Assembly: GCF_000600975.2 (NCBI RefSeq)
Contig: NZ_KK088648.1
Span: 62,001-126,000 of the forward strand
Source of the DNA: Limimaricola hongkongensis DSM 17492
GTDB taxonomy: Bacteria; Pseudomonadota; Alphaproteobacteria; Rhodobacterales; Rhodobacteraceae
Length of the DNA: 64,000 nucleotides
Direction: 5' to 3'
The notes beneath the pieces were generated by a model. The model was not told the origin of the DNA, made no database searches, and was given only the letters and a program-made list of their open reading frames with translations. Made by a program: the position numbers and the translations under genes. Of the stretch, positions 18,461 to 26,833 are shown one piece after another. Position 1 is the stretch's first letter. Each line of letters starts with the position of its first letter.

Positions 18461-19072
18461 ATGCGCACCATCTCCTCCGCCACCCGCCACTCCGCCCTCG
18501 AAGATGTTCAGGGGCTGAGCATCGGCATCTTCGCCTGCAGCCTCGGGCTGCACGTGCTGACCCATGCCGGCCTGATCACCGGGCAGACGGCGGGGATAGC
18601 GGTGATCCTCTCCTATCTGACCGGCTGGTCTTTCGGGGCGGTGTTCTTCGTGGTGAACCTGCCCTTCTACTGGCTGGCCTGGCTCCGGCTCGGACCGGAG
18701 TTCACGGTGAAATCGGTGATCTCGGTAACGCTGTTGTCAGTGGTGACCGAGGCCCTGCCGGGGCGGTTCGACATCGCCCATCTCGACCCTTGGCTCGGCG
18801 CGGTGATCTTCGGCGTGCTGGTGGGGCTCGGGCTTCTGGGGATGTTTCGCCACAATGGCAGCCTCGGGGGCCTGGGCATCGTCGCGCTGATCGTTCAGGA
18901 TCGCTACGGCTTTCGCGCGGGCTACGTGCAGCTTGGCGCCGATGCGGTGATCTTCTGCGTGGCGCTGGCGCTGTTTGACCTCGATGTCGTTTTGTGGTCG
19001 CTTCTCGGCGCCGCGATCCTCAACACCGTGATCGCCTTCAACCATCGCCGCGACCGTTACATCGCCACCTGA
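18461..19072 (+). CDS. YitT-family membrane protein
   Basis: Integral membrane protein of 203 residues with the YitT (DUF161) pattern: LSIGIFACSLGLHVLTHAGL, GLITGQTAGIAVILSYLTGWSFG with the conserved G-TGGxxG-like turn, FFVVNLPFYWLAWLRLG, VIFGVLVGLGLLGMFRHNGSLGG and a terminal helix VVLWSLLGAAILNTVIAF. Five to six helices are expected. The role of the family is unknown; some members are linked to transport. The SMR exporter gene follows after 11 nt. Confidence 0.85.
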   Translation: MRTISSATRHSALEDVQGLSIGIFACSLGLHVLTHAGLITGQTAGIAVILSYLTGWSFGAVFFVVNLPFYWLAWLRLGPEFTVKSVISVTLLSVVTEALPGRFDIAHLDPWLGAVIFGVLVGLGLLGMFRHNGSLGGLGIVALIVQDRYGFRAGYVQLGADAVIFCVALALFDLDVVLWSLLGAAILNTVIAFNHRRDRYIAT

Positions 19073-19083
19073 GGTGCCGCGTC

Positions 19084-19413
19084 ATGCCCTGGATCGTCCT
19101 CATGTTCGCCATCGCCGCCGAAACCGTCGCCACCACGGCGCTGCATGCGAGCCAGCAATTCACCCGCATCGGCCCCACGCTGGTCGCGGTGCTGGGCTAT
19201 TGTTTGTCCTTCTATCTTCTGTCGCTGGCGCTCAAGGCGATCCCGGTGGGCATCGCCTACGCGATCTGGGCGGGTCTCGGAATCGTTCTGATCGCCGCGA
19301 TCGGCTGGACCCTGTTCGGCCAGAAGCTCGACACGCCGGCGGTGATCGGCATGTCGCTGATCCTGTCGGGCATCGTGGTGATCAACGTCTTTTCCGGCGC
19401 CAACCCGCACTGA
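19084..19413 (+). CDS. Small multidrug resistance (SMR) family transporter
   Basis: Four-helix proton-coupled exporter of 109 residues. The membrane-embedded glutamate expected at position 14 of EmrE is at E13 (FAIAAETVATTALHAS), and the conserved IPVGIAYAIWAGLGIV helix and IIL-like IGMSLILSGIVVINVFS end are present. Members export quaternary ammonium compounds or guanidinium; which applies here cannot be decided. As a single SMR gene it probably works as a dual-topology homodimer. It is followed by a 23-nt palindrome and then typA. Confidence 0.9.
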   Translation: MPWIVLMFAIAAETVATTALHASQQFTRIGPTLVAVLGYCLSFYLLSLALKAIPVGIAYAIWAGLGIVLIAAIGWTLFGQKLDTPAVIGMSLILSGIVVINVFSGANPH

Positions 19414-19440
19414 CCGCATCCCGGCGCGCGCAAACCCGCC

Positions 19441-19463
19441 TTGTCGCCACGATACGGCGACAA
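19441..19463. promoter_or_regulatory. Perfect inverted repeat upstream of typA
   Basis: TTGTCGCC-ACGATAC-GGCGACAA, 8-bp perfect arms around 7 nt, 28 nt after the SMR stop and 60 nt before the typA ATG. No U tract follows, so it is either an operator for typA or a non-canonical terminator for the SMR gene. Confidence 0.52.
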
Positions 19464-19523
19464 GACTGGCCATGGCGCGGTTTTTGGTGTAGAGGCGCGA
19501 CGACCCCTGAAAGAGTGAATTGA

Positions 19524-21341
19524 ATGGATATCCGCAACATCGCGATCATCGCGCACGTTGACCATGGCAAGACGACGCTGGTGGACGAGCTGCTGAAACA
19601 ATCCGGCGCCTTCCGCGAGAACCAGGCCGTGTCCGAGCGCGCCATGGACAGCAACGACATCGAGCGCGAGCGCGGGATCACCATCCTCGCCAAGGCGACC
19701 TCGGTCGAGTGGGGCAACACCCGGATCAACATCGTCGACACCCCCGGCCACGCCGATTTCGGCGGCGAGGTCGAGCGCATCCTGTCGATGGTCGATGGCG
19801 TGGTGCTGCTGGTCGACGCCGCCGAAGGCCCGATGCCGCAGACGAAATTCGTGACCCAGAAGGCGCTGGCGCTCGGGCTCAAGCCGATCGTGGTGCTCAA
19901 CAAGGTCGACAAGCCCGACGCCGAGCCCGACCGCGCGCTCGACGAATGCTTCGATCTCTTCGCCAATCTCGACGCCGATGAAGAGCAGCTCGATTTCCCG
20001 GCGATGTACGCCTCGGGCCGCTCCGGCTGGGCCGACATGGAGCTCGACGGGCCGCGCAAGGATCTCAAGGCGCTGTTCGACATGATCGTGCGCCACGTTC
20101 CCGCGCCCAAGCAGCAGCAGGCCAAGGACGAGCCGTTCCGCATGCTGGCCACGACGCTGTCGGCCGACCCGTTCCTCGGGCGCATCCTGACCGGCCGCGT
20201 CGAAAGCGGCACGCTCAAGCCGAACGAGACCGTCAAGGCGCTGTCGCGCAAGGGCGACAAGATCGAGCAGTTCCGCGTCTCCAAGATCCTCGCCTTCCGC
20301 GGTCTCGGCCAGCAGCCGATCGACGCCGCCGAAGCCGGCGACATCGTCACCCTCGCCGGCATGACCAAGGCGACCGTGGCCGACACGATCTGCGACCTGT
20401 CGGTCGAGGAGGCGATCCCGGCCCAGCCGATCGATCCGCCGACCATCACCGTGACCTTCGGCATCAACGACAGCCCGCTTGCGGGCCGCGACGGCAAGAA
20501 GGTGCAGTCCCGCGTGATCCGCGAGCGCCTGATGAAAGAGGCCGAATCGAACGTCGCGATCCGCATCGACGACACGCCGGGCGGCGACGCCTTCGAGGTG
20601 TCGGGCCGCGGCGAACTTCAGATGGGCGTGCTGATCGAGAACATGCGCCGCGAAGGCTTCGAGCTGTCGATCTCGCGTCCGCAGGTGATCTTCCAGCATC
20701 AGGACGGCGTCCGCATGGAGCCGGTCGAGGAAGTCACCATCGACGTCGATGACGAATACACCGGCCCGGTGGTCGAAAAGCTCACCGGCGTGCGCAAGGG
20801 CGAGCTCGTGGAGATGAAGCCCGGCGGCGCCGGCAAGACCCGGATCATCGCGCATGTCCCCTCGCGCGGGCTGATCGGCTACCAGGGCGAGTTCCTGACC
20901 GACACGCGCGGCTCGGGCGTGATGAACCGCATCTTCCACGGCTGGACCCCGCACAAGGGCCCGATCCAGGGCCGCCGTCAGGGCGTTCTGGTGTCGATGG
21001 AAAACGGCACCACGGTCGCCTTCGCGCTGTGGAACCTCGAGGATCGCGGCAAGATGTTCGTGCATCCGCAGGCCGCCGTCTACGAGGGCATGATCATCGG
21101 CGAGCACAGCCGCGACAACGACCTCGAGGTGAACCCGCTCAAGGGCAAGAAGCTCACCAACGTCCGGGCCTCGGGCACCGACGAAGCCGTGCGCCTGACG
21201 CCCCCCGTCGAGATGAGCCTCGAGCAGGCCATCGCCTATATCGACGATGACGAGCTGGTCGAGGTCACGCCCAACGCGATCCGCCTGCGCAAGCGCTATC
21301 TCGACCCGCATGAGCGCAAGCGGCAGGCCAAGGCCAGCTGA
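19524..21341 (+). CDS. typA: Translational GTPase TypA/BipA
   Basis: Ribosome-binding GTPase of the EF-G/LepA class involved in 50S subunit maturation and stress adaptation. The 605 residues carry the P-loop HVDHGKTT (near residue 11), switch I with the invariant RGITI, DTPGHADFGGEVERIL, and the base-recognition NKVDKPDA. Domains III and V (GRGELQMGVLIENMRREG) and the TypA-specific C-terminal domain with GLIGYQGEFLTDTRGSGVMN follow. A perfect palindrome lies 60 nt upstream and a strong intrinsic terminator follows. Confidence 0.96.
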   Translation: MDIRNIAIIAHVDHGKTTLVDELLKQSGAFRENQAVSERAMDSNDIERERGITILAKATSVEWGNTRINIVDTPGHADFGGEVERILSMVDGVVLLVDAAEGPMPQTKFVTQKALALGLKPIVVLNKVDKPDAEPDRALDECFDLFANLDADEEQLDFPAMYASGRSGWADMELDGPRKDLKALFDMIVRHVPAPKQQQAKDEPFRMLATTLSADPFLGRILTGRVESGTLKPNETVKALSRKGDKIEQFRVSKILAFRGLGQQPIDAAEAGDIVTLAGMTKATVADTICDLSVEEAIPAQPIDPPTITVTFGINDSPLAGRDGKKVQSRVIRERLMKEAESNVAIRIDDTPGGDAFEVSGRGELQMGVLIENMRREGFELSISRPQVIFQHQDGVRMEPVEEVTIDVDDEYTGPVVEKLTGVRKGELVEMKPGGAGKTRIIAHVPSRGLIGYQGEFLTDTRGSGVMNRIFHGWTPHKGPIQGRRQGVLVSMENGTTVAFALWNLEDRGKMFVHPQAAVYEGMIIGEHSRDNDLEVNPLKGKKLTNVRASGTDEAVRLTPPVEMSLEQAIAYIDDDELVEVTPNAIRLRKRYLDPHERKRQAKAS

Positions 21342-21358
21342 TCTCGCGACGAGACATG

Positions 21359-21391
21359 AAAACGCCCGGTCGGAACGACCGGGCGTTTTTC
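21359..21391 (+). terminator. Rho-independent terminator of typA
   Basis: Twelve-bp perfect stem AACGCCCGGTCG / CGACCGGGCGTT with a GAA loop, followed by a T run. It ends 18 nt before the end of the convergent MOSC gene and is preceded by an A run, so it may act in both directions. Confidence 0.92.
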
Positions 21392-21408
21392 GTTCCATCC
21401 GCGCCGTG

Positions 21409-21882
21409 TCAGACCGGCGTGACGTCATCCCCGAGGGCGATCCGCCCCGGATCGACCACCTCGCAGCACCAGCCGCCATGGCCGCGCATCGCGTTGTAGC
21501 CGCCCTCGCCGAGCGCCGCCTCCATCCGCGAGCACGGCGCGCAGGGCACCGAAAACCGCAGCACGGCAGAGCCCACGCGCAAGAGCCGATGCCGCGCGGC
21601 GGTGAGGTTCAATCCTGACACGACGATGTTGCGGCGCAGGGTCTCGGGCGCGATGACCCCAAGCCCGGACAGAGCCGCGATGACCGGCAGGTGTTCGGCC
21701 TGAATCAACGTCACCGCCCGTTTGCCGGGGCGGGCGTGATCGCCCGCCAGCCCGGCCTGTTCGATTTCGGCCCCGTCGACGGCCACGAGATCCGCGCGCC
21801 GCGCCGGGCGCAGGCCGATCCAGTCGACCCGGCCCGGACGCGGAAACCGCGCGGTGAGGCTGGCGACCGTCTCCAGCGTCAG
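21409..21882 (-). CDS. MOSC-domain protein, start uncertain
   Basis: Sulfurase-type MOSC domain of about 155 residues; such domains bind and transfer sulfur or handle Mo-cofactor substrates. The visible core is RVDWIGLRPARRADL, GLAGDHARPGKRAVTLIQ, LRRNIVVSGLNLTAARHR and PCAPCSRMEAALGEGGYNAMRGHGGWCCEV with its conserved cysteines. Sequence that clearly belongs to the domain extends back to the end of the DUF1330 gene, but no ATG, GTG or TTG opens it there. In-frame CTG codons at 21882 or 21876 are the best candidates; the GTG at 21786 would cut off the first strand. Confidence 0.72.
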   Translation of the reverse strand: MTLETVASLTARFPRPGRVDWIGLRPARRADLVAVDGAEIEQAGLAGDHARPGKRAVTLIQAEHLPVIAALSGLGVIAPETLRRNIVVSGLNLTAARHRLLRVGSAVLRFSVPCAPCSRMEAALGEGGYNAMRGHGGWCCEVVDPGRIALGDDVTPV

Positions 21883-22163
21883 GCCTCCTCGACGATCACC
21901 AGCTCGCGTTCGGCGGCGCCCTTGGCGAAGCTCAGCGCCTCCTGGTAGGCGTCGGAGTGGTAGCAGTCATGCGCCGCCTGAAGGCTGGGGAAGCGCGCCA
22001 CGACGTTACGCGGACGGTCCGGACCCTCCAGTTGCTCGTAGGGGCCGCCACGCACGAGGAATTCGCCGCCGTGATCGGCGATCGCGCCCGTCGCGCGGCG
22101 CGCATATTCCATGTAGCGCGCCTCGTCGGTGACCTTCACATGGGCGATCCAGAGCGCGCTCAT
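21879..22163 (-). CDS. DUF1330 domain protein
   Basis: Ferredoxin-fold protein of 94 residues of the DUF1330 family, related to dimeric alpha-beta barrel proteins. Typical elements are [61 protein letters not shown] and a C-terminal ELVIVEEA strand. No enzymatic activity is established for the family. It is joined to alaS by an ATGA overlap, so it is translated from the alaS message. Confidence 0.86.
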   Translation of the reverse strand: MSALWIAHVKVTDEARYMEYARRATGAIADHGGEFLVRGGPYEQLEGPDRPRNVVARFPSLQAAHDCYHSDAYQEALSFAKGAAERELVIVEEA

Positions 22164-24835
22164 GCCACGCCCTCCAGCGCCTGCGCCAGCACGCCTTCGG
22201 CGGCCTTGATCGCGGCTTCGGCGTTGTCGGCGCTTGCGGCACCGCCCTGCGCCATGTCGGCGCGGCCACCGCCGCCCTTGCCGCCCAGCTCGGCCACCGC
22301 CGCGCGCAGCAGGTCGACCGCCGAAATGCGGTCCTTCAGGTCGTCGGTGACACCGGCGGCCACCGCCGCCTTACCGCCGGTATCGGCGATCAGCAGCACC
22401 GCGCCCGATCCGATCTGGCCCTTGAGGCTGTCGATCAGCGCCGGGAGGTCCTTGCCGGTGACGCCCTGCATCACCTGCCCCTGGAACTTCACGCCGCCGA
22501 CCTCGACCGCCTGCGCGCCCGCGCCGCCACCGCCGCCCATGGCGATGTCACGGCGCAGCTGCGCCACCTCGTTGGCAAGCGCGCGGCGCTCATCGGCCAG
22601 CGCCTTGACGCGGTCGAGCACCTCGGAGACCGGGGTTTTCAGCACCTGCGCCACTTCCGTGAGCGTCTGGCCCTGCGCGGCGAGATGCTTCAGCGCCTCG
22701 CGCCCGGTCAGCGCCTCGATCCGGCGCACGCCGGAAGAGGACGCACCGTCGGACAGCAGCACGAAGGCGCCGATATCGCCGGTCTGGCGCACATGCGTGC
22801 CGCCGCACAGCTCGATCGAATAGGTCGCCTGGTCGGTGCCCTTGCCCGAGCCCGCGCGCTTGCCCATCGAGACGACGCGGACCTCCTCGCCGTATTTTTC
22901 GCCGAACAGCGCCTGCGCGCCCATGCCGCGCGCCTCGTCCGGCGTCATCACCCGCGTTTCCACGGCCGAGTTCTGCCGGATCATCTCGTTGACCTCGTCC
23001 TCGATCCGCTCGATCTCGGCCGGGGTCAGCGCGGCGTTGTGGCTGAAGTCGAAACGCAGCCGGTCATGCGCGTTGAGCGAGCCGCGCTGCACGACATGAT
23101 CGCCAAGTGCGGCGCGCAGCGCCTCGTTCAGAAGGTGCGTCGCCGAGTGGTTGGCGCGGATGCCGGTGCGGCGGTCGTGATCGACCTTCAGCTCGGCGCC
23201 CTGCCCGCGATCGACATGGCCCTCGGCCACCTCGCCGACATGCACGAAGAGCCCCGCGATGCGGCGGCAATCGGTGACGCGCACGAGACCGGTCTCGGTG
23301 CGGATCGTGCCGGTGTCGCCGACCTGACCGCCCGCCTCGCCGTAGAACGGCGTCTGGTTCAGGACGACCTGCACCTTGGTCCCGGCCTCGGCCTTTTCGA
23401 CCTGATCGGCGCCGGTCAGCACGGCGAGGATCTGGCCCTCGGCCTCTTCGGTGTCATAGCCGAGGAACTCGGTCGCGCCATGCGCGTCGGCCAGATCGTA
23501 CCAATGGGTGGCGTCGGCCACCTCGCCCGACCCGGCCCAGGCGGCGCGGGCCTTGGCCTTCTGCTCGGCCATGGCGGCGTCGAAGCCCTCGGTGTCGACG
23601 GTGCGGTTCTTCTCGCGCAGCGCGTCCTGCGTCAGATCGAGCGGGAAGCCATAGGTGTCATAGAGCTTGAACGCTGCCTGGCCGGGCAGCGCCGCGCCTT
23701 CGGGCAGACCCTTCAGCTCGTCGTCGAGAAGCCGCAGGCCCCGGTCGAGCGTCTGGCGGAAGCGGGTCTCCTCGGCGCGCAGCGTTTCCTCGATCAGCGC
23801 GCGGGCCTGCCCCAGCTCGGGGTATGCCGCGCCCATCTCCTGCACCAGAGCGGGCACGAGACGGTGCATCAGCGGGTCCTGCGCGCCGAGCTGGTGCGCG
23901 TGGCGCATGGCGCGGCGCATGATCCGGCGCAGCACGTAGCCGCGGCCCTCGTTCGACGGCATGACGCCATCGGCGATCAAAAAGGAGGTCGAGCGCAGGT
24001 GGTCGGCCACGACGCGGTGATGCATCTTGCCGGGGCCATCCGGCTCGGACGAGGTGGCGTGCGCCGAAGCCTCGATCAGCGCGCGCATGAGATCGGTGTC
24101 GTAATTGTCGTGCTTGCCCTGCAAGAGCGCGCCGATCCGCTCCAGCCCCATGCCGGTGTCGATCGACTGCGCGTCGAGATCGCGGCGCGTGCCGTCCTCG
24201 AACTGCTCGAACTGCATGAAGACGATGTTCCAGATCTCGATGAACCGGTCGCCATCCTCCTCCGGGGAGCCCGGAGGGCCGCCCCAGATCGACGGGCCGT
24301 GATCGTAGAAGACCTCAGAACAGGGGCCGCAGGGGCCGGTCGGCCCCATCATCCAGAAATTGTCCGACGTCGCGATACGGATGATCCGCTCGTCGGGCAG
24401 GCCCGCGATCTTCTTCCACAGGTTCGCCGCTTCGTCATCGGTGTGGAACACCGTGACCAGCAGCTTGTCGGGGTTGAGACCGAACTCCTTGGTCAGAAGC
24501 TCCCAGGAATAGCGGATCGCCTCTTCCTTGAAGTAATCGCCGAAGGAGAAATTGCCCATCATCTCGAAGAAGGTGTGATGCCGCGCGGTGTAGCCCACAT
24601 TGTCGAGATCGTTGTGCTTGCCGCCCGCGCGCACGCATTTCTGCGCGGTGGCGGCGCGGGTGTAGTCGCGCGTCTCGACCCCGGTGAACAGGTTCTTGAA
24701 CTGCACCATGCCGGAGTTGGTGAACATCAGCGTGGGATCGTTGCGCGGCACCAGCGGCGAGCTTTGCACCACGGCGTGTCCCTGCCGCCGGTAGAAGTCC
24801 AGGAAGGTGGAGCGGATATCGGCGAGGCTGGTCAT
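22160..24835 (-). CDS. alaS: Alanine-tRNA ligase
   Basis: Class-II aminoacyl-tRNA synthetase that charges tRNA-Ala and edits mischarged serine and glycine. The 891 residues show the catalytic core ([57 protein letters not shown]), the editing domain zinc ligands [12 protein letters not shown] and ELCGGTHV, and a glycine-rich stretch ([10 protein letters not shown]) before the C-terminal C-Ala domain. Length is normal. DUF1330 and MOSC genes follow on the same strand; recA lies 140 nt downstream of the convergent end of this unit's promoter side and is transcribed from its own promoter. Confidence 0.97.
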   Translation of the reverse strand: MTSLADIRSTFLDFYRRQGHAVVQSSPLVPRNDPTLMFTNSGMVQFKNLFTGVETRDYTRAATAQKCVRAGGKHNDLDNVGYTARHHTFFEMMGNFSFGDYFKEEAIRYSWELLTKEFGLNPDKLLVTVFHTDDEAANLWKKIAGLPDERIIRIATSDNFWMMGPTGPCGPCSEVFYDHGPSIWGGPPGSPEEDGDRFIEIWNIVFMQFEQFEDGTRRDLDAQSIDTGMGLERIGALLQGKHDNYDTDLMRALIEASAHATSSEPDGPGKMHHRVVADHLRSTSFLIADGVMPSNEGRGYVLRRIMRRAMRHAHQLGAQDPLMHRLVPALVQEMGAAYPELGQARALIEETLRAEETRFRQTLDRGLRLLDDELKGLPEGAALPGQAAFKLYDTYGFPLDLTQDALREKNRTVDTEGFDAAMAEQKAKARAAWAGSGEVADATHWYDLADAHGATEFLGYDTEEAEGQILAVLTGADQVEKAEAGTKVQVVLNQTPFYGEAGGQVGDTGTIRTETGLVRVTDCRRIAGLFVHVGEVAEGHVDRGQGAELKVDHDRRTGIRANHSATHLLNEALRAALGDHVVQRGSLNAHDRLRFDFSHNAALTPAEIERIEDEVNEMIRQNSAVETRVMTPDEARGMGAQALFGEKYGEEVRVVSMGKRAGSGKGTDQATYSIELCGGTHVRQTGDIGAFVLLSDGASSSGVRRIEALTGREALKHLAAQGQTLTEVAQVLKTPVSEVLDRVKALADERRALANEVAQLRRDIAMGGGGGAGAQAVEVGGVKFQGQVMQGVTGKDLPALIDSLKGQIGSGAVLLIADTGGKAAVAAGVTDDLKDRISAVDLLRAAVAELGGKGGGGRADMAQGGAASADNAEAAIKAAEGVLAQALEGVA

Positions 24836-24922
24836 GTCGTCTCCTTCGGGTCGCGGCGTCCACGTCCTATCCCCGGCCTCGCGGCGCGTAAAGTCCCGTG
24901 CGCGAAGGGGCCGGAACGCGAA

Positions 24923-24955
24923 AGGGCCGGGGCGCGCGATGGCCCCGGCCCTCCG
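24923..24955 (-). terminator. Probable terminator of recA
   Basis: GC stem AGGGCCGGGG / CCCCGGCCCT around a 10-nt loop just after the recA stop, followed on the minus strand by TTTC. The U tract is short. Confidence 0.55.
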
Positions 24956-24975
24956 GCTTGCCTGGCGGCGATGGT

Positions 24976-26055
24976 TCAGCCGTCGACGAGGCTGTCGTCG
25001 CTGCCGCCGTCATCGTCGGACATCAGGAATTCGAGCCCGTGCGCGGCGCGGATCTTGTCCTCGATCTCGGAGGCGACCTCCTTGTTCTCCTTCAGGAAGG
25101 TCTTGGCGTTCTCGCGCCCCTGCCCGATCCGCTGGTCGCCATAGGAAAACCACGAGCCCGACTTGTCCACGACGCCGGCCTTGACGCCGAGATCGAGCAA
25201 CTCGCCGGTCTTGGAGATGCCTTCGCCATACATGATGTCGAATTCGACCTGCTTGAACGGCGGCGCGACCTTGTTCTTGACCACCTTCACGCGAGTCGAG
25301 TTGCCGACCACCTCGTCGCGATCCTTGATCGCGCCGATGCGGCGGATGTCGAGCCGCACGGAGGCGTAGAATTTCAGCGCGTTGCCGCCGGTCGTGGTTT
25401 CGGGCGAGCCGAACATGACGCCGATCTTCATCCGGATCTGGTTGATGAAGACGACCATGCAGTTGGAACGCGAAATCGAACCGGTGAGCTTGCGCATCGC
25501 CTGGCTCATCAGCCGGGCATGCACGCCGACCGAGCTGTCGCCCATGTCGCCCTCAAGCTCGCTCTTGGGGGTCAGCGCCGCGACCGAATCGACCACCACC
25601 ATGCTGACCGCGCCCGAGCGCACCAGCGTGTCGACGATCTCGAGCGCCTGCTCGCCGGTGTCGGGCTGCGAGATCAGCAGCTCGTCGAGATTCACGCCGA
25701 CCTTCTTGGCGTATTGCGGATCGAGCGCGTGTTCCGCGTCGACGAAGGCGCAGACGCCGCCCTTTTTCTGTTCCTCGGCCACAGCGTGCAGCGTCAGCGT
25801 CGTCTTGCCCGAGCTTTCGGGGCCGTAGATCTCGATGATCCGGCCTTTCGGCAGGCCGCCGATGCCCAGCGCGATGTCGAGCCCGAGCGACCCGGTCGAG
25901 GTCGCCTCGATGTCCGGGAAGGCGTTTTCGCCCCCCAGCTTCATGATGGAGCCCTTGCCGAACTGCCGTTCGATCTGGGCCAGGGCGCTGTCGAGCGCCT
26001 TCTGCCGGTCTGCCGTGCGCTTGTCGCTCATCTGGAGAAGATCTGCCATTGCCAT
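24976..26055 (-). CDS. recA: Recombinase RecA
   Basis: DNA-dependent ATPase for strand exchange and LexA co-protease of the SOS response. The protein reads [20 protein letters not shown], Walker [10 protein letters not shown], Walker [14 protein letters not shown] with the following [20 protein letters not shown], and [22 protein letters not shown] of loop L2. The C-terminus is acidic ([14 protein letters not shown]), as usual. I chose ATG 26055 ([16 protein letters not shown], 359 residues), 9 nt after AAGGA; ATG 26049 is also possible, and a TTG at 26064 is less likely. A LexA box lies about 50 nt upstream. Confidence 0.97.
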   Translation of the reverse strand: MAMADLLQMSDKRTADRQKALDSALAQIERQFGKGSIMKLGGENAFPDIEATSTGSLGLDIALGIGGLPKGRIIEIYGPESSGKTTLTLHAVAEEQKKGGVCAFVDAEHALDPQYAKKVGVNLDELLISQPDTGEQALEIVDTLVRSGAVSMVVVDSVAALTPKSELEGDMGDSSVGVHARLMSQAMRKLTGSISRSNCMVVFINQIRMKIGVMFGSPETTTGGNALKFYASVRLDIRRIGAIKDRDEVVGNSTRVKVVKNKVAPPFKQVEFDIMYGEGISKTGELLDLGVKAGVVDKSGSWFSYGDQRIGQGRENAKTFLKENKEVASEIEDKIRAAHGLEFLMSDDDGGSDDSLVDG

Positions 26056-26105
26056 TGTCCGCAATCCTTATCCCACACCCGCCACATGGCGGCAATCATT
26101 GCGTC

Positions 26106-26120
26106 GTTCACGTCTTGTTC
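26106..26120. promoter_or_regulatory. LexA (SOS) box of recA
   Basis: GTTC-ACGTCTT-GTTC, an exact match to the alphaproteobacterial direct-repeat LexA site GTTC-N7-GTTC. It lies just upstream of recA; on the recA strand a possible promoter TTGCAA with CATATC after 17 nt places the box at or just after the -10, suitable for repression. Confidence 0.85.
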
Positions 26121-26230
26121 ACTCATGCAGATATGGGACCATAAGAGGAACATTGCAAGCGAAACCTGCCCCCAGTTTCCCTCGGAAGCGGTTAATGTAA
26201 GGTTAGCGCGATCACGTCACGGAGAGCTTC

Positions 26231-26827
26231 ATGCTGGTATTCTGGAAAGAACGCCTGATCCTTCTGGCGGTGCCCAAGACGGGCACCACGGCGCTCGAGG
26301 GAACGCTCGCGCCGCGCGCGCAATTCGTGCTGCGCGACCCGCCGCAGATCAAGCATGCGCCGCTTTACCGCGCCCGCCGCTTCGTGCTGCCGCTGATCGA
26401 GGCGGCGGGTGGTACGAGGTTCGAAACGGTCGCCGCGGTGCGCGAGCCGGTCGACTGGCTCGGCAGCTGGTGGCGCTACCGGCAGCGCGCCGATCTCGCG
26501 GGGCACGAGAATTCCACCCGCGGCGTGGCCTTCGAGGATTTCGTCGACCAGTACGCGCGCGGCAAGCCTGCTCCCTATGCCGCCGTCGGCAGCCAGGCGC
26601 GGTTCGTCGGCTGCGGCGAAGGCAGCATCGGCGTCGATCATCTGTTCCGCTACGAGGCGATGGATCGGCTCGTGGGCTTTCTCGAAGAGCGTCTCGCCAT
26701 GTCGATCGACCTGCCCCGGCTCAACGTCTCGCCCGAGCATCCGATGCCGTTGCCCGATCATGTCGCCTCCAAGCTGCGGCGCAAGCGCGAGGCCGAGTTC
26801 TCGGTCTGGGAGGCGGCGCGGAGCTAG
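26231..26827 (+). CDS. Sulfotransferase-like protein
   Basis: Protein of 198 residues opening with LLAVPKTGTTALEGTLA, the 5'-phosphosulfate loop (PKTGTT, residues 14-19) of PAPS-dependent sulfotransferases, followed by ETVAAVREPVDWLGSWWRY, the R-x-P segment that binds the 3'-phosphate. The C-terminal part is short, so the acceptor is unclear. Roseobacter proteins of this type are often mislabelled gamma-glutamyl kinase; no kinase motif is present. It is divergent from recA and has a GGAGAG ribosome binding site. Confidence 0.75.
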   Translation: MLVFWKERLILLAVPKTGTTALEGTLAPRAQFVLRDPPQIKHAPLYRARRFVLPLIEAAGGTRFETVAAVREPVDWLGSWWRYRQRADLAGHENSTRGVAFEDFVDQYARGKPAPYAAVGSQARFVGCGEGSIGVDHLFRYEAMDRLVGFLEERLAMSIDLPRLNVSPEHPMPLPDHVASKLRRKREAEFSVWEAARS

Positions 26828-26833
26828 GCCGGG

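Noticed and set aside
19257-21479. 740-codon frame antisense to typA
   Set aside because: Composition is that of a shadow frame (histidine/aspartate/arginine-rich); typA is certain on the other strand.
22685-25144. 819-codon frame antisense to alaS and recA
   Set aside because: Shadow of two well-supported genes on the minus strand, without any recognisable domain.
26231-26827. Gamma-glutamyl kinase label sometimes attached to this type of protein
   Set aside because: There is no amino-acid kinase fold signature; the PKTGTT loop and R-x-P segment indicate a sulfotransferase-like protein.
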